Positions 34,702-47,009 of a stretch of DNA of 64,000 bases are shown piece by piece. Made by a program: the position numbers and the translations under genes. How positions within the stretch are numbered: the first letter of the stretch is position 1; each line of letters starts with the position of its first letter. Source of the stretch: Kingdonia uniflora (lineage: Eukaryota; Streptophyta; Magnoliopsida; Ranunculales; Circaeasteraceae); assembly GCA_014058105.1 (NCBI GenBank), contig JACGCM010001110.1, positions 372,001-436,000 of the forward strand. The letters run 5' to 3'. The notes beneath the pieces were generated by a model, which was given only the letters and a program-made list of their open reading frames with translations, ran no database searches and was not told the origin of the DNA.

Positions 34702-35313
34702 AGTGGAAAAGATTTTATCTGTAATTTGTTTTAATATCAACACATTTGAAATGAAAGTTGCATTTTTCATTTTTCATATGGCATTTATTGTTGTACTTTA
34801 ATTTAGGATTTATTCTCAATTGTATAATTAACTATCTGCAATTGGTTTTTAAGTTACAGGTTTTTTCAGTTTAAGCATTTCCATGTTCGATCTCAAATCG
34901 TGGAGAAAAGACATTTTAAGGGCGCTCTCTCTATCAACACAAAATTATCTCTGACGAACTCATGATTGTTGGTAATGTTTTGAGTTATCTTTGTGATTCA
35001 ACTGTTATCGAGAAAATTTTTAAATTTAATCTCATGATTTTTTAAGTATAATCTGTAATTGAGTAACCCCGAAAGAAAGAAGAAAAAAAAAGATAATTCC
35101 AACGCGATTTTACTGTATTTAGGGTTTTGGGCTTTAATATGGGAAAATGTTCCTGGTTATTCTGGCAATTTTTCATGTCATGACCCTCTAGCATAATTGA
35201 AATGCCAAAAGTTTGGTACTTGAGTTTTAGCACCGAAGGCACCTTAATGGACAATTATGTAGCGCCGAAGGCACGTCGTTGGAATCATCGTGGCGAGCCA
35301 CGAGTAGTACTAG

Positions 35314-36648
35314 TCTATATATTATCCAAGAAGGGTATTTTTGCCCAGGGACAAGTTTTCCCCCAAGAGGGGAATTTTATATAGAGACAAAGAGGGGCTG
35401 GGATAGACTTCTAAATCATTGGGATTGAAGGCATAAAAAAGATGGATGTAGATGGGTAAAGAAGATTAAATCTTACTAATGGTAGTTTTATGAATTCTCA
35501 TAAGTCTTAAGGGCATTATAGTCTAAAAGAAAACTTTAAAAATTTACTCTCTAACTCTTTCTCTCCCATCCCGACTCTCTCAACGACTTTCTCAAACCCC
35601 TCTTACTCTTGAAGGGGTTTCCTCTATCTCTCTCTCTCTCTCTCAAGCAACCTTCTTTCTAACTAGATAAGTATACTCCAATCTTCTGTATGCCTCAAGA
35701 TGATCTCTCTCTAATGATACTTATCAATCTCTTTTTACCTCTCTCGTATCTCTTCACGAACACCTAGGGTTTACATCTTGTTTAATCTGATTTTACTTAA
35801 CTCGTGGCTTAGGATTTGAAAGCAACACGCCACACCAAGTAGTCATGAACTTTATTTTTCTTGCTGTGAATGAGATAATTTGTTTGAAATGTCCAACTTG
35901 GATTATATATGTATATGGAATTTGGGTTTCAGTAATTATTAAACTTTGTATATAATTGATGTAGTAGTTTTTGGGTTCCATTAGTTAAAACCATATTCAA
36001 GATCAACAAAAAGTTTATATGCTTCTTCAGACATTTGCATCTTGGTTTAGTGACACTACTGAATATCTTTTCCTCATTAGATGTTTTAAAATGATTCAAG
36101 AGTAGATTTGTGAGGGCTTCCAGATGGTAGATTCGCATTTAAGAGTTGGTAGGTAAAAGGAAATTTTTATGTTGTGATTCATCGAGAATATGAAAATGAG
36201 TTATAGTTGGAGAAGTTATAGTGATTAAAATGGTTAGAAGACCTTTGTTATAATATTTTTTACAGAGCCATTCGACATAAGAAAGATTGAAGAATGAAGT
36301 GGGGTACGACGATGGAAAATAAGATCCCCAAATTTGTAGGCATAAGATAATTTGAAGCTCCACAGTTCTATTGGTTGAGAAGAATTGTATTAATACTTTA
36401 GAATTTACGAATGCTCTGATGTTGCCAGTAATACATACTTATGATAAATACTATTTCTCATGTGTTCCTATATGTTGATGCATTTCTAGGTAGAATACCC
36501 CGTCCCCATTTCTAAACATGTTCTAAAATAGTGAAAGAATTCGTACTTATATGTTGCAAGTGTAGTGCCAAAGGCGCGTCGACATATTCACGAGTAGCGT
36601 CGAAGGTGTGTCGACGTTCTTGTCATGGCGAGCCACGGGTAGTACTAG
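35314..36648 (+). mobile_element. Non-autonomous Helitron D
   Basis: It starts TCTATATATTATCCAAG after the CTAG of copy C. It ends with hairpin CATGGCGAGCCACG (36624-36637) and GGTAGTACTAG, followed by T. At 1.3 kb it is the shortest of the large copies and I see no exon-like sequence in it. Its leader is more diverged but keeps AAAGAGGGGCTGGGAT and the CTCTC tract. Confidence 0.7.
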
Positions 36649-39294
36649 TATACATACATTACACAATGATGTTTTTCAAATAGACAAGTTTGCCATTTTC
36701 TTAAAGATAAAGAGGGGCTGAGAATTGTGGGAAAGATAGAGATTGACGACCTAGATTTATTCAACTCTCTAGCTTATGGGTACTTTGGACATAACACATA
36801 AAAGGGGGCAGTTAAGTCTTACTGCCTCTCTTACTCTTCATCTCTTTTATCTCTCCCGACTCTTCATCTTTCCTGACTCTTCATCTCTCCCAAAGATGTC
36901 TCTCACATCTGGGCTTCCCTCTCTCTTTCTAAGCAAGGTTTTTTTTTTTCTCTCTCTCTCTCTTTCTAAGCATCTAGGGTTGAAGTATCTACAGTAATCT
37001 CTTTATAAAGTCTGCTGCTGTTGGTTTGCTGTCTTTTACAATGTCTGCAGTAACAAAATAAGCATGATCATAGTGTTAAAGGCTAATTAATCTCTGCACA
37101 GTGTATCATAATGGTTGATTAATCTCTGCACACATTGATTAACAGAATAAGCATGATCATAGGTCCTTAGGTAGGATGTTCAAGATTGCATAGAGAGACC
37201 CAAAAATCGAAGATAGGGTGAAAGCTAGAGTTGCTCTTCAACACAACCACCACCACCACAAATCTCCAAATCAAAACCAGATATAAACCTCCAACAATCT
37301 CTCTCTCTCTCTCTCTCTCCTGCAAAGGGTCTATAGATAAACCTCAAAACCCAAACAAGTAGATTAGAAATCTATGGCTATGAATCTTTTATCAGCTAAA
37401 ACTGACATAAAAAATTCACTAAAATAGCTCTTATCACTCTAACAAAAATCTTTACCTAAAACCAAATATATATAAAAAAAAAACCTTTGTAATTCAAACA
37501 AAAGGGTACATACAATATGACAGATGACAGAATGTGAATATAAAGGAAGATGCATCTCAACAGTAAGCTTCATCTGGTGAATATGTGGTGGATCATCGTG
37601 AAACTGTCCACTAATCCAATGACCAAAAATCAATGGCGATGGCGATGGCGACACCCTAAATCTGAATACATAGTTACTTGGCAACACTACACATTTTCTT
37701 GCATATCTTTAAGGTCTTCGTATCGTATCAAGGAAATTTGTTATTACTAGCAATGAATGTTACTAAGGCTAAGGAGTCCCATTCTGATCTTACTAAGGCT
37801 AATAACCTGGAGTTTTGCAATTGCTTTTTGTGACTAAATAGGAGTGTCTTAGAAGTTATTTGTGAATGTGATGTAGATTTCTTATTCAATTAGAGGGGCA
37901 CCACTAATGTTTTTGGTAGTCCCCAAAACTAAGTGGTGTTTGATGTTATTGGTTTAGGTATGTTTTGGTTACCAAGTTATCTAAGTATATACTTAAGATT
38001 GTAAGCTTATGGCCAAATGAGCTATAGATGGAGAGATAGTGTTTTCATTAGATAAATGTTTTCTCTATTGGGGCATTCTTGGTTGAACAATAGGGTCATT
38101 GAATCTAAAAAATCACCACGGTTCCTGAGTTTCGGATCCAGCTTTATATCCTTTGTTACGAGTGCTTCAGTAAAAATCCATGTTTGAGCTATACCACGGG
38201 ACAATCTTTGGGGTCTAAACTAGATAATTGTATTGTACACTGATCAATCACATGTTATATCCTGTTTCTTGAATCGTGTAATCAAGTTTATTTTTTGATA
38301 CAGTCAATAGATATGATACTCGGCTCTATCTTGCCTCCCACAAGGTACATGAATATCCCTTTGCAACTTTGTATGTTTTTATCGTGTATAAGCCTTTTGA
38401 AACTTAGTATTATTCAATGTTTAGGTGTACGGTGGAGAAGCAAGGCTTCTATCTAAGGAGAAAGGGGCCAAAATTGAGGGCAAGGGTTCTTTACTTGTTG
38501 CGCTTGATTACTATGTTAGCATGCAAAGTGAGATTTTCATCTTTGCTTCTCCTCGCAATAGGCACATCGCTTTGGTAAGGTTTTCTGCCGATCTATACGC
38601 TTTTGAGTACTATAGGATATAATTTTGAGTCGATTGAATACATTTTAGCTTTGGAGCATGATTGAAGATAACTATGTATAGAGATTTTCAATATTTTTCA
38701 TTGACGTTGGAAATATTTCGGGCGTTCCTGCATTTGAAACTGTAGCTACATAACCAAAACTAGTAATCTTAATACCCTTTGCACTGACGAAAGTATATTA
38801 GCTATAATAGTTATTAGATAACCTAATTTCTGCGCATGTGAGTGAATATTTCTTCTAAAAGATATTTAACCATATTGACTCTACCTAAAACCATAAACCT
38901 CGTTGGTAAAAATTCTTTTTGAATATGAGATATAGGGGATTGGATAGTTCTAATAGTAAATGCTTGGGAACCAATCTTTAAAAGGCAGGAGCTTATCTCT
39001 ATTTGTTGAGTATTAATGATTATATTAAAAAAGGTGTAATAGAAACTAACACCCTTATGATTTTATAAACATTTACTTTATGCGTGGAGGATTGAGATTT
39101 ATAGATAGAGGAACTTGCATTTAGAATACTTCACAGTTATTTGGATAACCAGCAATGTGTTAAGTTATATTTTTTATGCTAGACGGTATCTCTAGAAAAG
39201 CAACTAAATCCCTCACTACCAAACCAACCATAGCCATATGTAGCGCCGAAGGCGCGTCGACGTTTTCATTGTGGCGAGCCACGGGTACTATTAG
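36649..39294 (+). mobile_element. Non-autonomous Helitron E
   Basis: It starts TATACATACATTACACAATG (TA instead of TC) after copy D. It ends with hairpin GTGGCGAGCCAC (39271-39282) and GGGTACTATTAG (TTAG instead of CTAG). Its leader (GTTTGCCATTTTCTTAAAGA, AGAGGGGCTGAGA) matches copy C closely. It carries two exons of an O-fucosyltransferase-like gene. Confidence 0.7.
38304..38574 (+). pseudogene. Captured two-exon fragment of an O-fucosyltransferase family gene
   Basis: Exon 38304-38344 (after GATACAG) reads NRYDTRLYLASHK. Intron 38345-38424 has GTACAT...TTTAG. Exon 38425-38574 reads VYGGEARLLSKEKGAKIEGK, then SLLVALDYYVSMQSEIFIFA, and ends before GTAAGG at 38575. Plant O-FucT proteins (PF10250) have the same run: YLA(S/T)HKVYGGEARL, later ALDYYVSMQSD(I/V)F. 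The intron is retained and correctly placed, so genomic DNA was captured. Family members are Golgi glycosyltransferase-like proteins; this fragment covers only part of the C-terminal half. Confidence 0.65.
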
Positions 39295-39862
39295 TATATA
39301 TAATAAGTGAAATAATGACAGACTCTATAAAAATGTAAAATGTTTGTCAACTACTCATAATCATGATCTGGGGTCCCTATGCCAACTGGTCATATATATC
39401 AATCACCTCAGGGATCTCCTTGTCAAAATCCTCTATCTGCTCCTCTGGGTCCTCCATAGGCTCCTCCTCGTCGTTATCATGATGGACGTTTACATTCTAG
39501 ACATGTAACAAATCATCATGCTCGTGCTATAGAATCTGACAAGGTGTATTCCTTTAATCCCCTCCATGAGCCATCCATACGTTCTGTGTACACTCGTCCA
39601 AATCCCGTAAGATGTCCAAAGGTTCTAACAAAATCTTCTCTACAGCTCGAACCGCTAATGGGTTGATATATTAAATAATAGAAGTCACAAAAGCCGGTAG
39701 GTGATAATTAACTTTGTTTCCTTTGGTCATTTATAAATGAACATTTGCAGCACACTGATGAATATTACTTCCAATGTCATCTATAATATCATATATATCC
39801 TAATGTAGAATGCGTAAAAACTTTAATCTCAAAATTTCAATGTTGGTTAGTCGACCTAAAGC
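39295..39862. other. Flank after the Helitron series; acidic minus-strand stretch
   Basis: On the minus strand near 39500-39400 it reads DNDEEEPMEDPEEQIEDFDK, probably the acidic tail of the retroelement ORF that follows. No complete gene. Confidence 0.4.
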
Positions 39863-40299
39863 CTAGATATAACTATAAAACCAATAGATAATGGCCAATT
39901 GGTTAATGAAGAAACTTGAGATCAGGAGTCTACCATCCTCCCATGCTGTCATCTCGCATAGTGAAATCTCCCTAAGATAGTCCGCGTGGCTCAAGGCTTG
40001 TTTATGATAGAAAATATCTGAAACCGATGCTACTTTTGCGACTTCTTGAAGGAACATTTAAATAACGTAATTGGTACTCGATTGTCCTAGTTAAGAGTCA
40101 TAACTAGATATCAGTCTGAAAAAGTAATGCTCTGATAGAAATGGATATCTAACTCTCTACAGAAGAAACAAGTCTCAGTATAAAATATCGAACTCCATCC
40201 CCTTAGGGTAGCGCGCTGGGCGTAGATGGTCCCATAACGCATATCTAGAAATAGTGAAGTACAGTGCCTCTCGGTAATAATATTAGTCTTTAGAGCCAT
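39863..40299 (-). pseudogene. Plant retroelement ORF relic, family unplaced (copy 1)
   Basis: Two minus-strand frames are present. One is ALKTNIITERHCTSLFLDMR then YGTIYAQRATLRGWSSI; the other is ALSHADYLREISLCEMTAWE. They resemble the gag-like 'putative plant transposon protein' ORFs found with gypsy elements, by general style only. 40300-40800 after it is non-coding. Confidence 0.3.
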
Positions 40300-40802
40300 G
40301 AGATGAATGAATATGCAATCGACTAAATAAAGAGATAAAACAGTGAAATGCTAGTATGGATGAAAGGTGAAAAATTAGAATTTTTACCAAACGACACCCT
40401 AAATGCATAATAGGGTCATAACTCAAAAACCGTACGTTGAAAAAACATGATTTATGACAATTTAGAAAGGCTTTGAAAATATATTGAATGTGAACATATA
40501 ATTTGTCCTAAAACATTATCTAATAGTCTCATAAAATTGAAAACATATAGATGCACAGTTTTTGTTTTTCCCAGACTGATATTTAGTAAAACATTAATAA
40601 CTCACTCAATTTTGAAAAGAATGTAGTGAACTCACTATTTGTAGAAAGAGGATTCAACTATCTACAACTTCAAAGCTTTGATTTTTTTTTTCCAATTCCC
40701 TATGACCTAGCCTCTACAAACTATTGAATTAAAAGGAGTATATGACACACATTGAACGGAAAATAAACACACGACACTTTGTTTTTTTATCAAACAATTT
40801 AA

Positions 40803-41873
40803 TTAAATGGAAAAAAAAATTAGACTCAATCCTAAAGAGGGGAAAACAATATTGGTGACTCTAATTCTCGCTTTATGAGCTTGTAGAGTGGCGATGGAGA
40901 GACGGAGGGGCTTGAGAAAGTCCCGCCTCGCTGCGTTGGGACATACTTCGGAGAAACATCTCGGTGCGAGAGGCAATGTCAAAGGTATCTTTTTGGCACT
41001 TCTTGATGATCTCAATCATCTTGCGGTTCATCTTGAGAAGCTTCCAAAGAGCAGCACAACTTCTAGCCATGATCCCCATAGCGTTACGAGTAACGGGGTC
41101 TTAGATTTGAATGAGATCGTCTTCGATAGGGAAGTCGAGGCTCAGAGTGTGCTCATGTTCTTCTCGAATAGAGCGGGTCGGCTCATTAAGGTACCCTCGT
41201 GCTCGTATCAATGGCTCTTGAATATACTTTCTCAAGAAAACCCGTATATTCATTTCCATGATGTTCACCGATACCACTTGATTGGCAGGGAGAAGGTCAA
41301 TAATGGCGATGAAGTTTGTAATGAAAATTGAGAAGACCAAGGGGATGTTCTTTGGTGCCATTTCCTTTGGTATCGCCTTGATGATCGACTCCATAACGGT
41401 CCAGAGAATGATATAGGAAGAATTCCCCTCATGTAGGCAAAATAGGAAGTGGAGGATGACATGGTAGGCATTGGTTTTGTGGGGAGAGGGGGGGATGTTA
41501 GTAGAGTACCATTTGAACACCAAGTAGTGATTGCAGTGTATAAAACTTGCCTTGATCCCGTTATAGACAAAATTGTTGCTATAAGGCGTGTCCAAGGATG
41601 TAGCGTAGCCGTTATATTTGGAATGTTCTTTTATTGTTGAAATTAGGGTTTTATCGTGATGGTGGTGAGGTTAGAGAAAGTCTTGAGAGAGATAAGATAG
41701 TTGTGATCACCCCATGAGTGCGCCACCATGCAATTATCTATATCGGGATTAGATATGTTCTTGTAAAACATACGAATAAGTTCCAGATAATACTCGTCAC
41801 CCTCCGCATAGTAGAACGGTCTCCAACGACGACGGATGACTTCAGCGTGGAAGAACGACTCATTTTCCACCAT
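40803..41873 (-). pseudogene. Plant retroelement ORF relic, family unplaced (copy 2)
   Basis: From high to low on the minus strand: MVENESFFHAEVIRRRWRPF, then LIRMFYKNISNPDIDN (41873-41643); IIKAIPKEMAPKNIPLVFSI and IREEHEHTLSLDFPIEDD (41595-41101); and WKLLKMNRKMIEIIKKCQKD (41079-40873), a coiled tail. This order occurs in the accessory or gag-like proteins of some plant LTR elements. Frameshifts break it. No LTRs were found for it. 41874-42540 holds no recognisable gene. Confidence 0.35.
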
Positions 41874-42539
41874 TATTCTCTCACTGAGCTCCTCTAAGAC
41901 AAATTTTTAAGCCATTCTAACCTAAGATGAAGTTGAGAGGGTGTAAGGAAACTTGAGGAAGAAGATGGAGCACCAACATTGTCAGTGACCGACGATCATT
42001 AGCGATAAGTTTAGGGCTAGGGGCCATCGCTAGTTGGATGACTTTGATGGAGCTTGGCTTTGGACAGGGTACTTAAGAGATAAAGAAGGGATAAAAACTA
42101 AGGTTAAATGGGTGTGTACCACTCTTGTATGTATAGAGAAAGCCTCATGAATTTTGAATTTTGAATGAGAGAGTGACATTTACGTAAATAGGAAAACCTT
42201 AGGTTGAGTAGCGGGAGACCAACTCTTAACCCTATGGCCTATGTGAACCAAATCACATGGGTGTGTTCCTAAGATTCCTCCAATGATTTGAGTGGGAAAT
42301 TTAAATGTTTGGAATTTGAGTTCAAATTAGAAGTGAAGGGGAATATTTGACATTTTTTTATGTTCTAGTCTTCTTGAAACTTTATAAGTGCACCCATTCC
42401 CTAAATACACCATGGTGCTAGACCATTGTGTATGCCCTTAATAACATCTTTAGCTTACGGAAAAATTATCCCCAATATTTAAATATCCAAACTAATAAAA
42501 TATAAAAATACAGGAATTGCAAAGGCAATCCCTAGTACT

Positions 42540-43490
42540 TGGATTACCTCCTAATCAGTGTTAAGTTTAATCTCTTTAGGCAGATGTGATTACCCCCAAA
42601 CTTTGAGTTTGGTAATATTGTGGTTTCTATTCTCCGGACTCTCTCCAAGAGACTAGATTAGGAGGACGTCAAGATCAACACTCTGTGTGGCCATAAAAAG
42701 TAGTCAAGGTTGCATGACCAGTCTTTTCAATGCTTATGGATACTCTCGGTCAGGATGTACTATACATTAGTCAGTTCTTATTGTACCTCACACATTTCCC
42801 CAGTTAAGGTCGTCATTTTGTAGTACACAGAGGCCTGTTGTAGGAAGTGTTGCAATTTAGAGCAATGATCATTTTGGCAGAGTACGATAGTATGCGGCGA
42901 GCCAAATTGTTTGAATATCTGCGTGAGATCATTTTGACTCAGCGTCCACAACAATTAAGACTAACGAGTTTCCATGTGATAGGGGAATGGTCCTGTGAAT
43001 CCTATGTTCCATACTTTAAAAATTTTTGTAGGTATATGGTCCAATGGAGTCATCCGTCTTGTTATGCTTATTCTTAAAGTATGGCACGCTGGACAGTTCA
43101 GATAGTACAAGTGAGCATCTTTGAATAATGAGGGCCCGAATAACCTGCTCTAGAGTATCTTTGCAACTGCTCAATTATTGCCAAGTAACTCCCCACAAGC
43201 TTCAAAGTGATAATGCGATAAATCCTCTGGTATTTCCTTGTTGGTTATTGATTTACGATTAATGTGGTCCGAACCCATCCTGTAAAGATATGGCTCATCC
43301 CATGCAAAGTTCTTAACCTCTTGTAGGAAATCCTTATTCACTTTTGGGGACCAATAGCAAGGTAATCTACCTGCTAAAAGATATATCTTTATTTCTTCAT
43401 ACCATTGTCGTACCAGTGGTGGGGTAGAGTTATTCTTCTCATGCAACGACATTCTAGCGAGGTGATCTGCAATGACATTTCTTGGGTTTG
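42540..43490 (-). pseudogene. Athila-like RNase H end and integrase, broken
   Basis: The minus strand reads HPNPRNVIADHLARMSLHE (end of RNase H) and WYEEIKIYLLAGRLPCYWSP. It continues with DEPYLYRMGSD and HYHFEACGELLGN (zinc-binding start of integrase) and FGPSLFKDAHLY. After stops, KDWSCNLDYFLWPHRV (end of integrase core) follows near 42680. 43171-43452 is the longest open part. The catalytic DDE core is too decayed to check. Confidence 0.65.
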
Positions 43491-43500
43491 GATGATTTTC

Positions 43501-44250
43501 TCATTGAGATATCGATGACACTATACTTTTACATTCAGTGTTGTTTTTATACTGTTTAAGGATAAGGTTAGTACACCTGATTGCTAATTTACCACTGCCT
43601 ATATAGTCGCTAGGAATAGTCTCCTCAATATGACTGGTATATCCTTTCCTGGATCTGACATCTTTTAGGTTTCTAGGATTGCGAAATCCACTGGGAAATC
43701 TAAACCCCCAACTCATATGAATACATTAATTAGTATCCCCCTTAGATACCTGAGCAGACAATCCGCCATCTATAAAGTCATCTTCGTTGGCTTTAGATCC
43801 CCAATTCCCAGTTGTTGATAAACATGATAAGGAAGGACATTGACGCTCCCTCCTAAATCTAGAAGTGCCTTGTCAATTTGGTGTTCTCCCATGGTGTACG
43901 AGATTGTTGGACATCTGGGATCTCTAAGCTTCGGTGATGTCACTATCAATGTGAGGAAAACCTTTTCATTGACATTAAGATTCATTTTTCACGCGCATGC
44001 TTCCTTTAAGAATTTAGCGTATGAAGGGACCTTCTTTATAACCTCGAGCAGTAGAATATTGATGTGTACGTGTTTGATGAATGTCTCTATTAGCTCATCG
44101 TACTGTAGGTTTATGACTATTGGTTGCAGCCTCTAAGATTATGAAATTGGTGGAATGTACCCTCTTGGTGGAGTCTGGATAGGTGCTTCGTCCACATGTT
44201 GTGTTGGCTCACCGTCAGTTGATGCATCCATTTCTTGCTCATCGGGTGGC
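43501..44250 (-). pseudogene. Athila-like gag end and retropepsin protease, broken
   Basis: The minus strand near 44110-43990 gives VHINILLLEVIKKVPSYAKF, the gag-protease junction of Athila and related elements. 43985-43770 gives RDPRCPTISYTMGEHQIDK, ALLDLGGSVNVLPYHVYQQL and GDLKPTKMTL. The motif LLDLG-SVN-LP is the aspartic protease site in this lineage. 43716-43501 continues GGLDFPVDF and IPVILRRLFLATI. The stop after KEACA and later frameshifts disable it. Confidence 0.7.
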
Positions 44251-46160
44251 ATCTGTCACGCCCCAAAATCTAGTAATCGATAGTTTGACCAATTACTAGA
44301 TTCTAAGTAGTGCAGGTCGGGGAATCTAAAGATTCTACCCCACAAATAGGAATAATCATCAGAGTAAAGAAATAAGAATACAACAATATAACGCGGAAGC
44401 AAAAGACATATATATACATATCAGATGAAAATGTAATACAACATCTCGAATAAAACTCAGCGACACATGCTGAGAACACCTACAGAAGTCCAGAACCAAA
44501 GGAAATCTGTAGCGGCAAAATCTATCCCTGAACTGGCTACCCACGCGGCAGTCCAAGCTAATCAACCTCTGAAATGGTTAAAATGCAAGAGTGAGCAAAC
44601 AACGAGCTCACTAATCCAACAGAACTAAATAACTTACTAACAACTGGTACTGAAAATTAGAGTAGAGATGAATATAATATAAAATAGGTAAATACAATCT
44701 AGCAATATAATAAGTGACCATAACAGATACAGAGTTGATAAGGAAAGGAAATAGAATTGATGAGAGGAGGAATAGAGAAGGAATGTGAGAAGAGAGTATA
44801 GTAAGGAATATGAGAAGAGAATGTGATGATATAATAATATGCAATGCCATGACGTGAGGTAAGGTGATGACTAGGATAATCCCATACTTATCCTAGATTT
44901 AATGATATGTTATGATGAGCAGGGATATTCCCATAAATATCCCCTAATACATAAATATTCAGTGTTTTAAAAGTGTACGCGATCTTATTATAATGTTGGT
45001 TGATCAACCACTAACGTCTAATTTCTTAAAGAGATCAGTAAAGGGATACACAGGTATGATTTGGTTAAGCTCGACCAAGCTAAGATGGTCACACTTAATC
45101 AAAGTGGATTTGGGTGTATCAACCCGCGGAACAATAGTCCGTAACATTTTAAGGAATTTCAACCTCAACATGAATAAGTTGCGATCTCCATGACTCTGCC
45201 TCATACCATTCCACACTCCGGAGTGGTTGAACTAGGTATGATAGTGCCATTCCCAATCTCACCGTCTCTTTTAACCCGATCTCACAGACTCCTTGGATCC
45301 TGTCGGAGGTCAACCGAAACGAAGTGTTCGTGTATCAAATCTCAATAAGTTTTGAAAGGTGTGTTATAAGTTATAAAGTGTAACAGGTGCACAAGAAAGC
45401 AACCCAGTTGCCGCTCACATGGCAACACAACCAAGATGAAAAGGGACTCGATTACACCGACTATGCATAGCCGACACAACAACTTAACCGTCACTACATA
45501 CAACCCAAAAATCTCTTAAGGCTGGAAGGGGCATTCCTGGGCAAGCCACGAGAATGCTAACCCAACCACCACTAACTAACTCAGGTCCTATGCGAACCAA
45601 AAACCAACTCCATAAACAATTACAAACCCAAACTACAGGTTAACACTTCTAACAAAATAATTCCTAGGTTAAACTATAGTTAATCACAAAACATCTCTAA
45701 GTTCAATATAACTCTCTAAAACAATACCCAGAAACTAGTATATAAACTTAATAATGCTGGAATAAAACTCGCCTGAAGGAAATCCAAGTCCTGCGGAAGA
45801 ACCAACTCGGAAACCCAACTAAAACCCGCAGAACGGTAACAGAACGCCTGATAATCTAACACCAATAATGGAGAACAAAAAACAACCAATCAATTAAGGA
45901 AACGACATCAAAACCAAACCCTAGAAATCAGACTTACGCCGAAATCGAGCGAAAAGAATGGAAAAGGAATCAGGAATTTCTTACCGAGGATAGGAGCAAA
46001 ACTTGCGACGAAACGGGTGAAGAATCTTCAAGTGATGGGGAAGAGTGGATCAAGAGTATGGAGGAGAGGGGAATAGGTTAGGGAGAGGAGAGTGAAAGAG
46101 AGATAAAAAGGAAGTGAAGAGAAGAGAGGAAAAGACCCAAAAAAGGCTAAAACTGCGCCT

Positions 46161-46272
46161 CTATTCGAACAGAAATGATCATGTTCGAATAGAGTGAGGT
46201 GTATTCGAACAAAGAAGAGTTCTGTTTGAATAGAAAGGGGTCTATTCGAACAAAAAGGTCCTTGTTCGAATA
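46161..46272. repeat. Three inverted modules TATTCGAACA...TGTTCGAATA, 40-bp spacing
   Basis: Modules lie at 46161-46192, 46202-46232 and 46242-46272. Each pairs TATTCGAACA with TGTTCGAATA (one arm TGTTTGAATA in the second) around a loop of about 10 bases. Confidence 0.85.
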
Positions 46273-46440
46273 GAACTGCTCCTGCACAAAAAAACAAAAA
46301 AACTCGGAGGCACCACGGACCACCCCGGACACCCCAGAAACACACGGACCACCACCACTACCACACAAATACTATTACAAGCCCAACAAAGGTTTTCCAA
46401 AGTATAAACACCACCTCCACCACCTCACGGCCACCAAAAT

Positions 46441-46812
46441 GCCTAAACCCCCAAAAATGAATCTTTTCTTCGGGAAACTCCGAAAACCTACCGGCCAATC
46501 CAACGGCTCACCGGAACCACCCCAAATCACACACGCAATATAAAAACATCACTACCAACCCATCTAGGGGTTCCCACAAATCATAACACCGCCGTAGCGC
46601 CTAAAACCACCGGAATGCCAAAAAGGAATCTTTGCCCGAAAAAACCCCAGAAACCTACCGGCCAATCCAACGGCTCACCAAAACCACACCAAACCACAAA
46701 CACAACAATTAAACATCATCACCAACCCATCTAGGGGTTCCCAATGCCACAATGCCACCTCCTCCTCCAAATGACCACCGAACCGCCAAAACTACAAAAG
46801 GAATCTAATACT
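46441..46812. repeat. About 167-bp tandem repeat in the solo LTR
   Basis: CTACCGGCCAATCCAACGGC occurs near 46488 and again near 46655. CCATCTAGGGGTTCCCA follows each. A third partial unit starts near 46770. Confidence 0.8.
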
Positions 46813-47009
46813 AAACCACCGAAAGGAATAAATGGATGCATAATGGATGAATAAAATGGATGAAAGAGTACATGCAGAAAATAAATGCGGAACTTAACGT
46901 GAAGGAAATGAATCTAATATGCCGATGAGATAAAGAATAGGAATATATGAGCGGAAATGGAATATGAGTGAATATGTGGAATAAATGAAATACGGGTCAT
47001 TACAGCATC

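Larger units (their letters stand above)
31393..35313 (+). mobile_element. Non-autonomous Helitron C
   Basis: It starts TCAATATTACATTACACAAT, immediately after copy B. It ends with hairpin CGTGGCGAGCCACG (35289-35302) and GAGTAGTACTAG, followed by T. It carries exon-like pieces (32374-32612, 32835-32893). Two blocks of AGCGCCGAAGGC-type sequence near 35230-35275 also occur near the 3' ends of copies D and E. Confidence 0.75.
44254..47004 (-). mobile_element. Solo LTR (2,751 bp) inserted in the Athila-like element
   Basis: It begins TGTCACGCCCCAAAATCTAG and ends GGGTCATTACA on the + strand. It is flanked on both sides by GCATC (44249-44253 and 47005-47009), a perfect 5-bp target duplication. 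The same opening 100 bp recurs at 62073, where a primer site next to it shows the LTR's 3' end. By analogy this solo copy is in minus orientation. No internal coding sequence remains. It contains TTCGAA-type inverted modules (46161-46272) and a 167-bp tandem repeat. Confidence 0.85.

Noticed and set aside
37297..37320. CT runs (also 14360-14390, 28617-28636, 35630-35643) as possible regulatory elements
   Set aside because: Ordinary microsatellites or the shared pyrimidine-rich leader of the Helitrons.
44611..44850. Minus-strand hydrophobic ORF resembling a membrane protein
   Set aside because: Lies in the solo LTR in a purine-rich stretch; Ser/Leu/Ile runs come from base composition.
46028..46368. 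Two minus-strand ORFs repeating SNR/FEQ-type motifs
   Set aside because: They are translations of the TTCGAA inverted modules in a solo LTR, with no coding partner.
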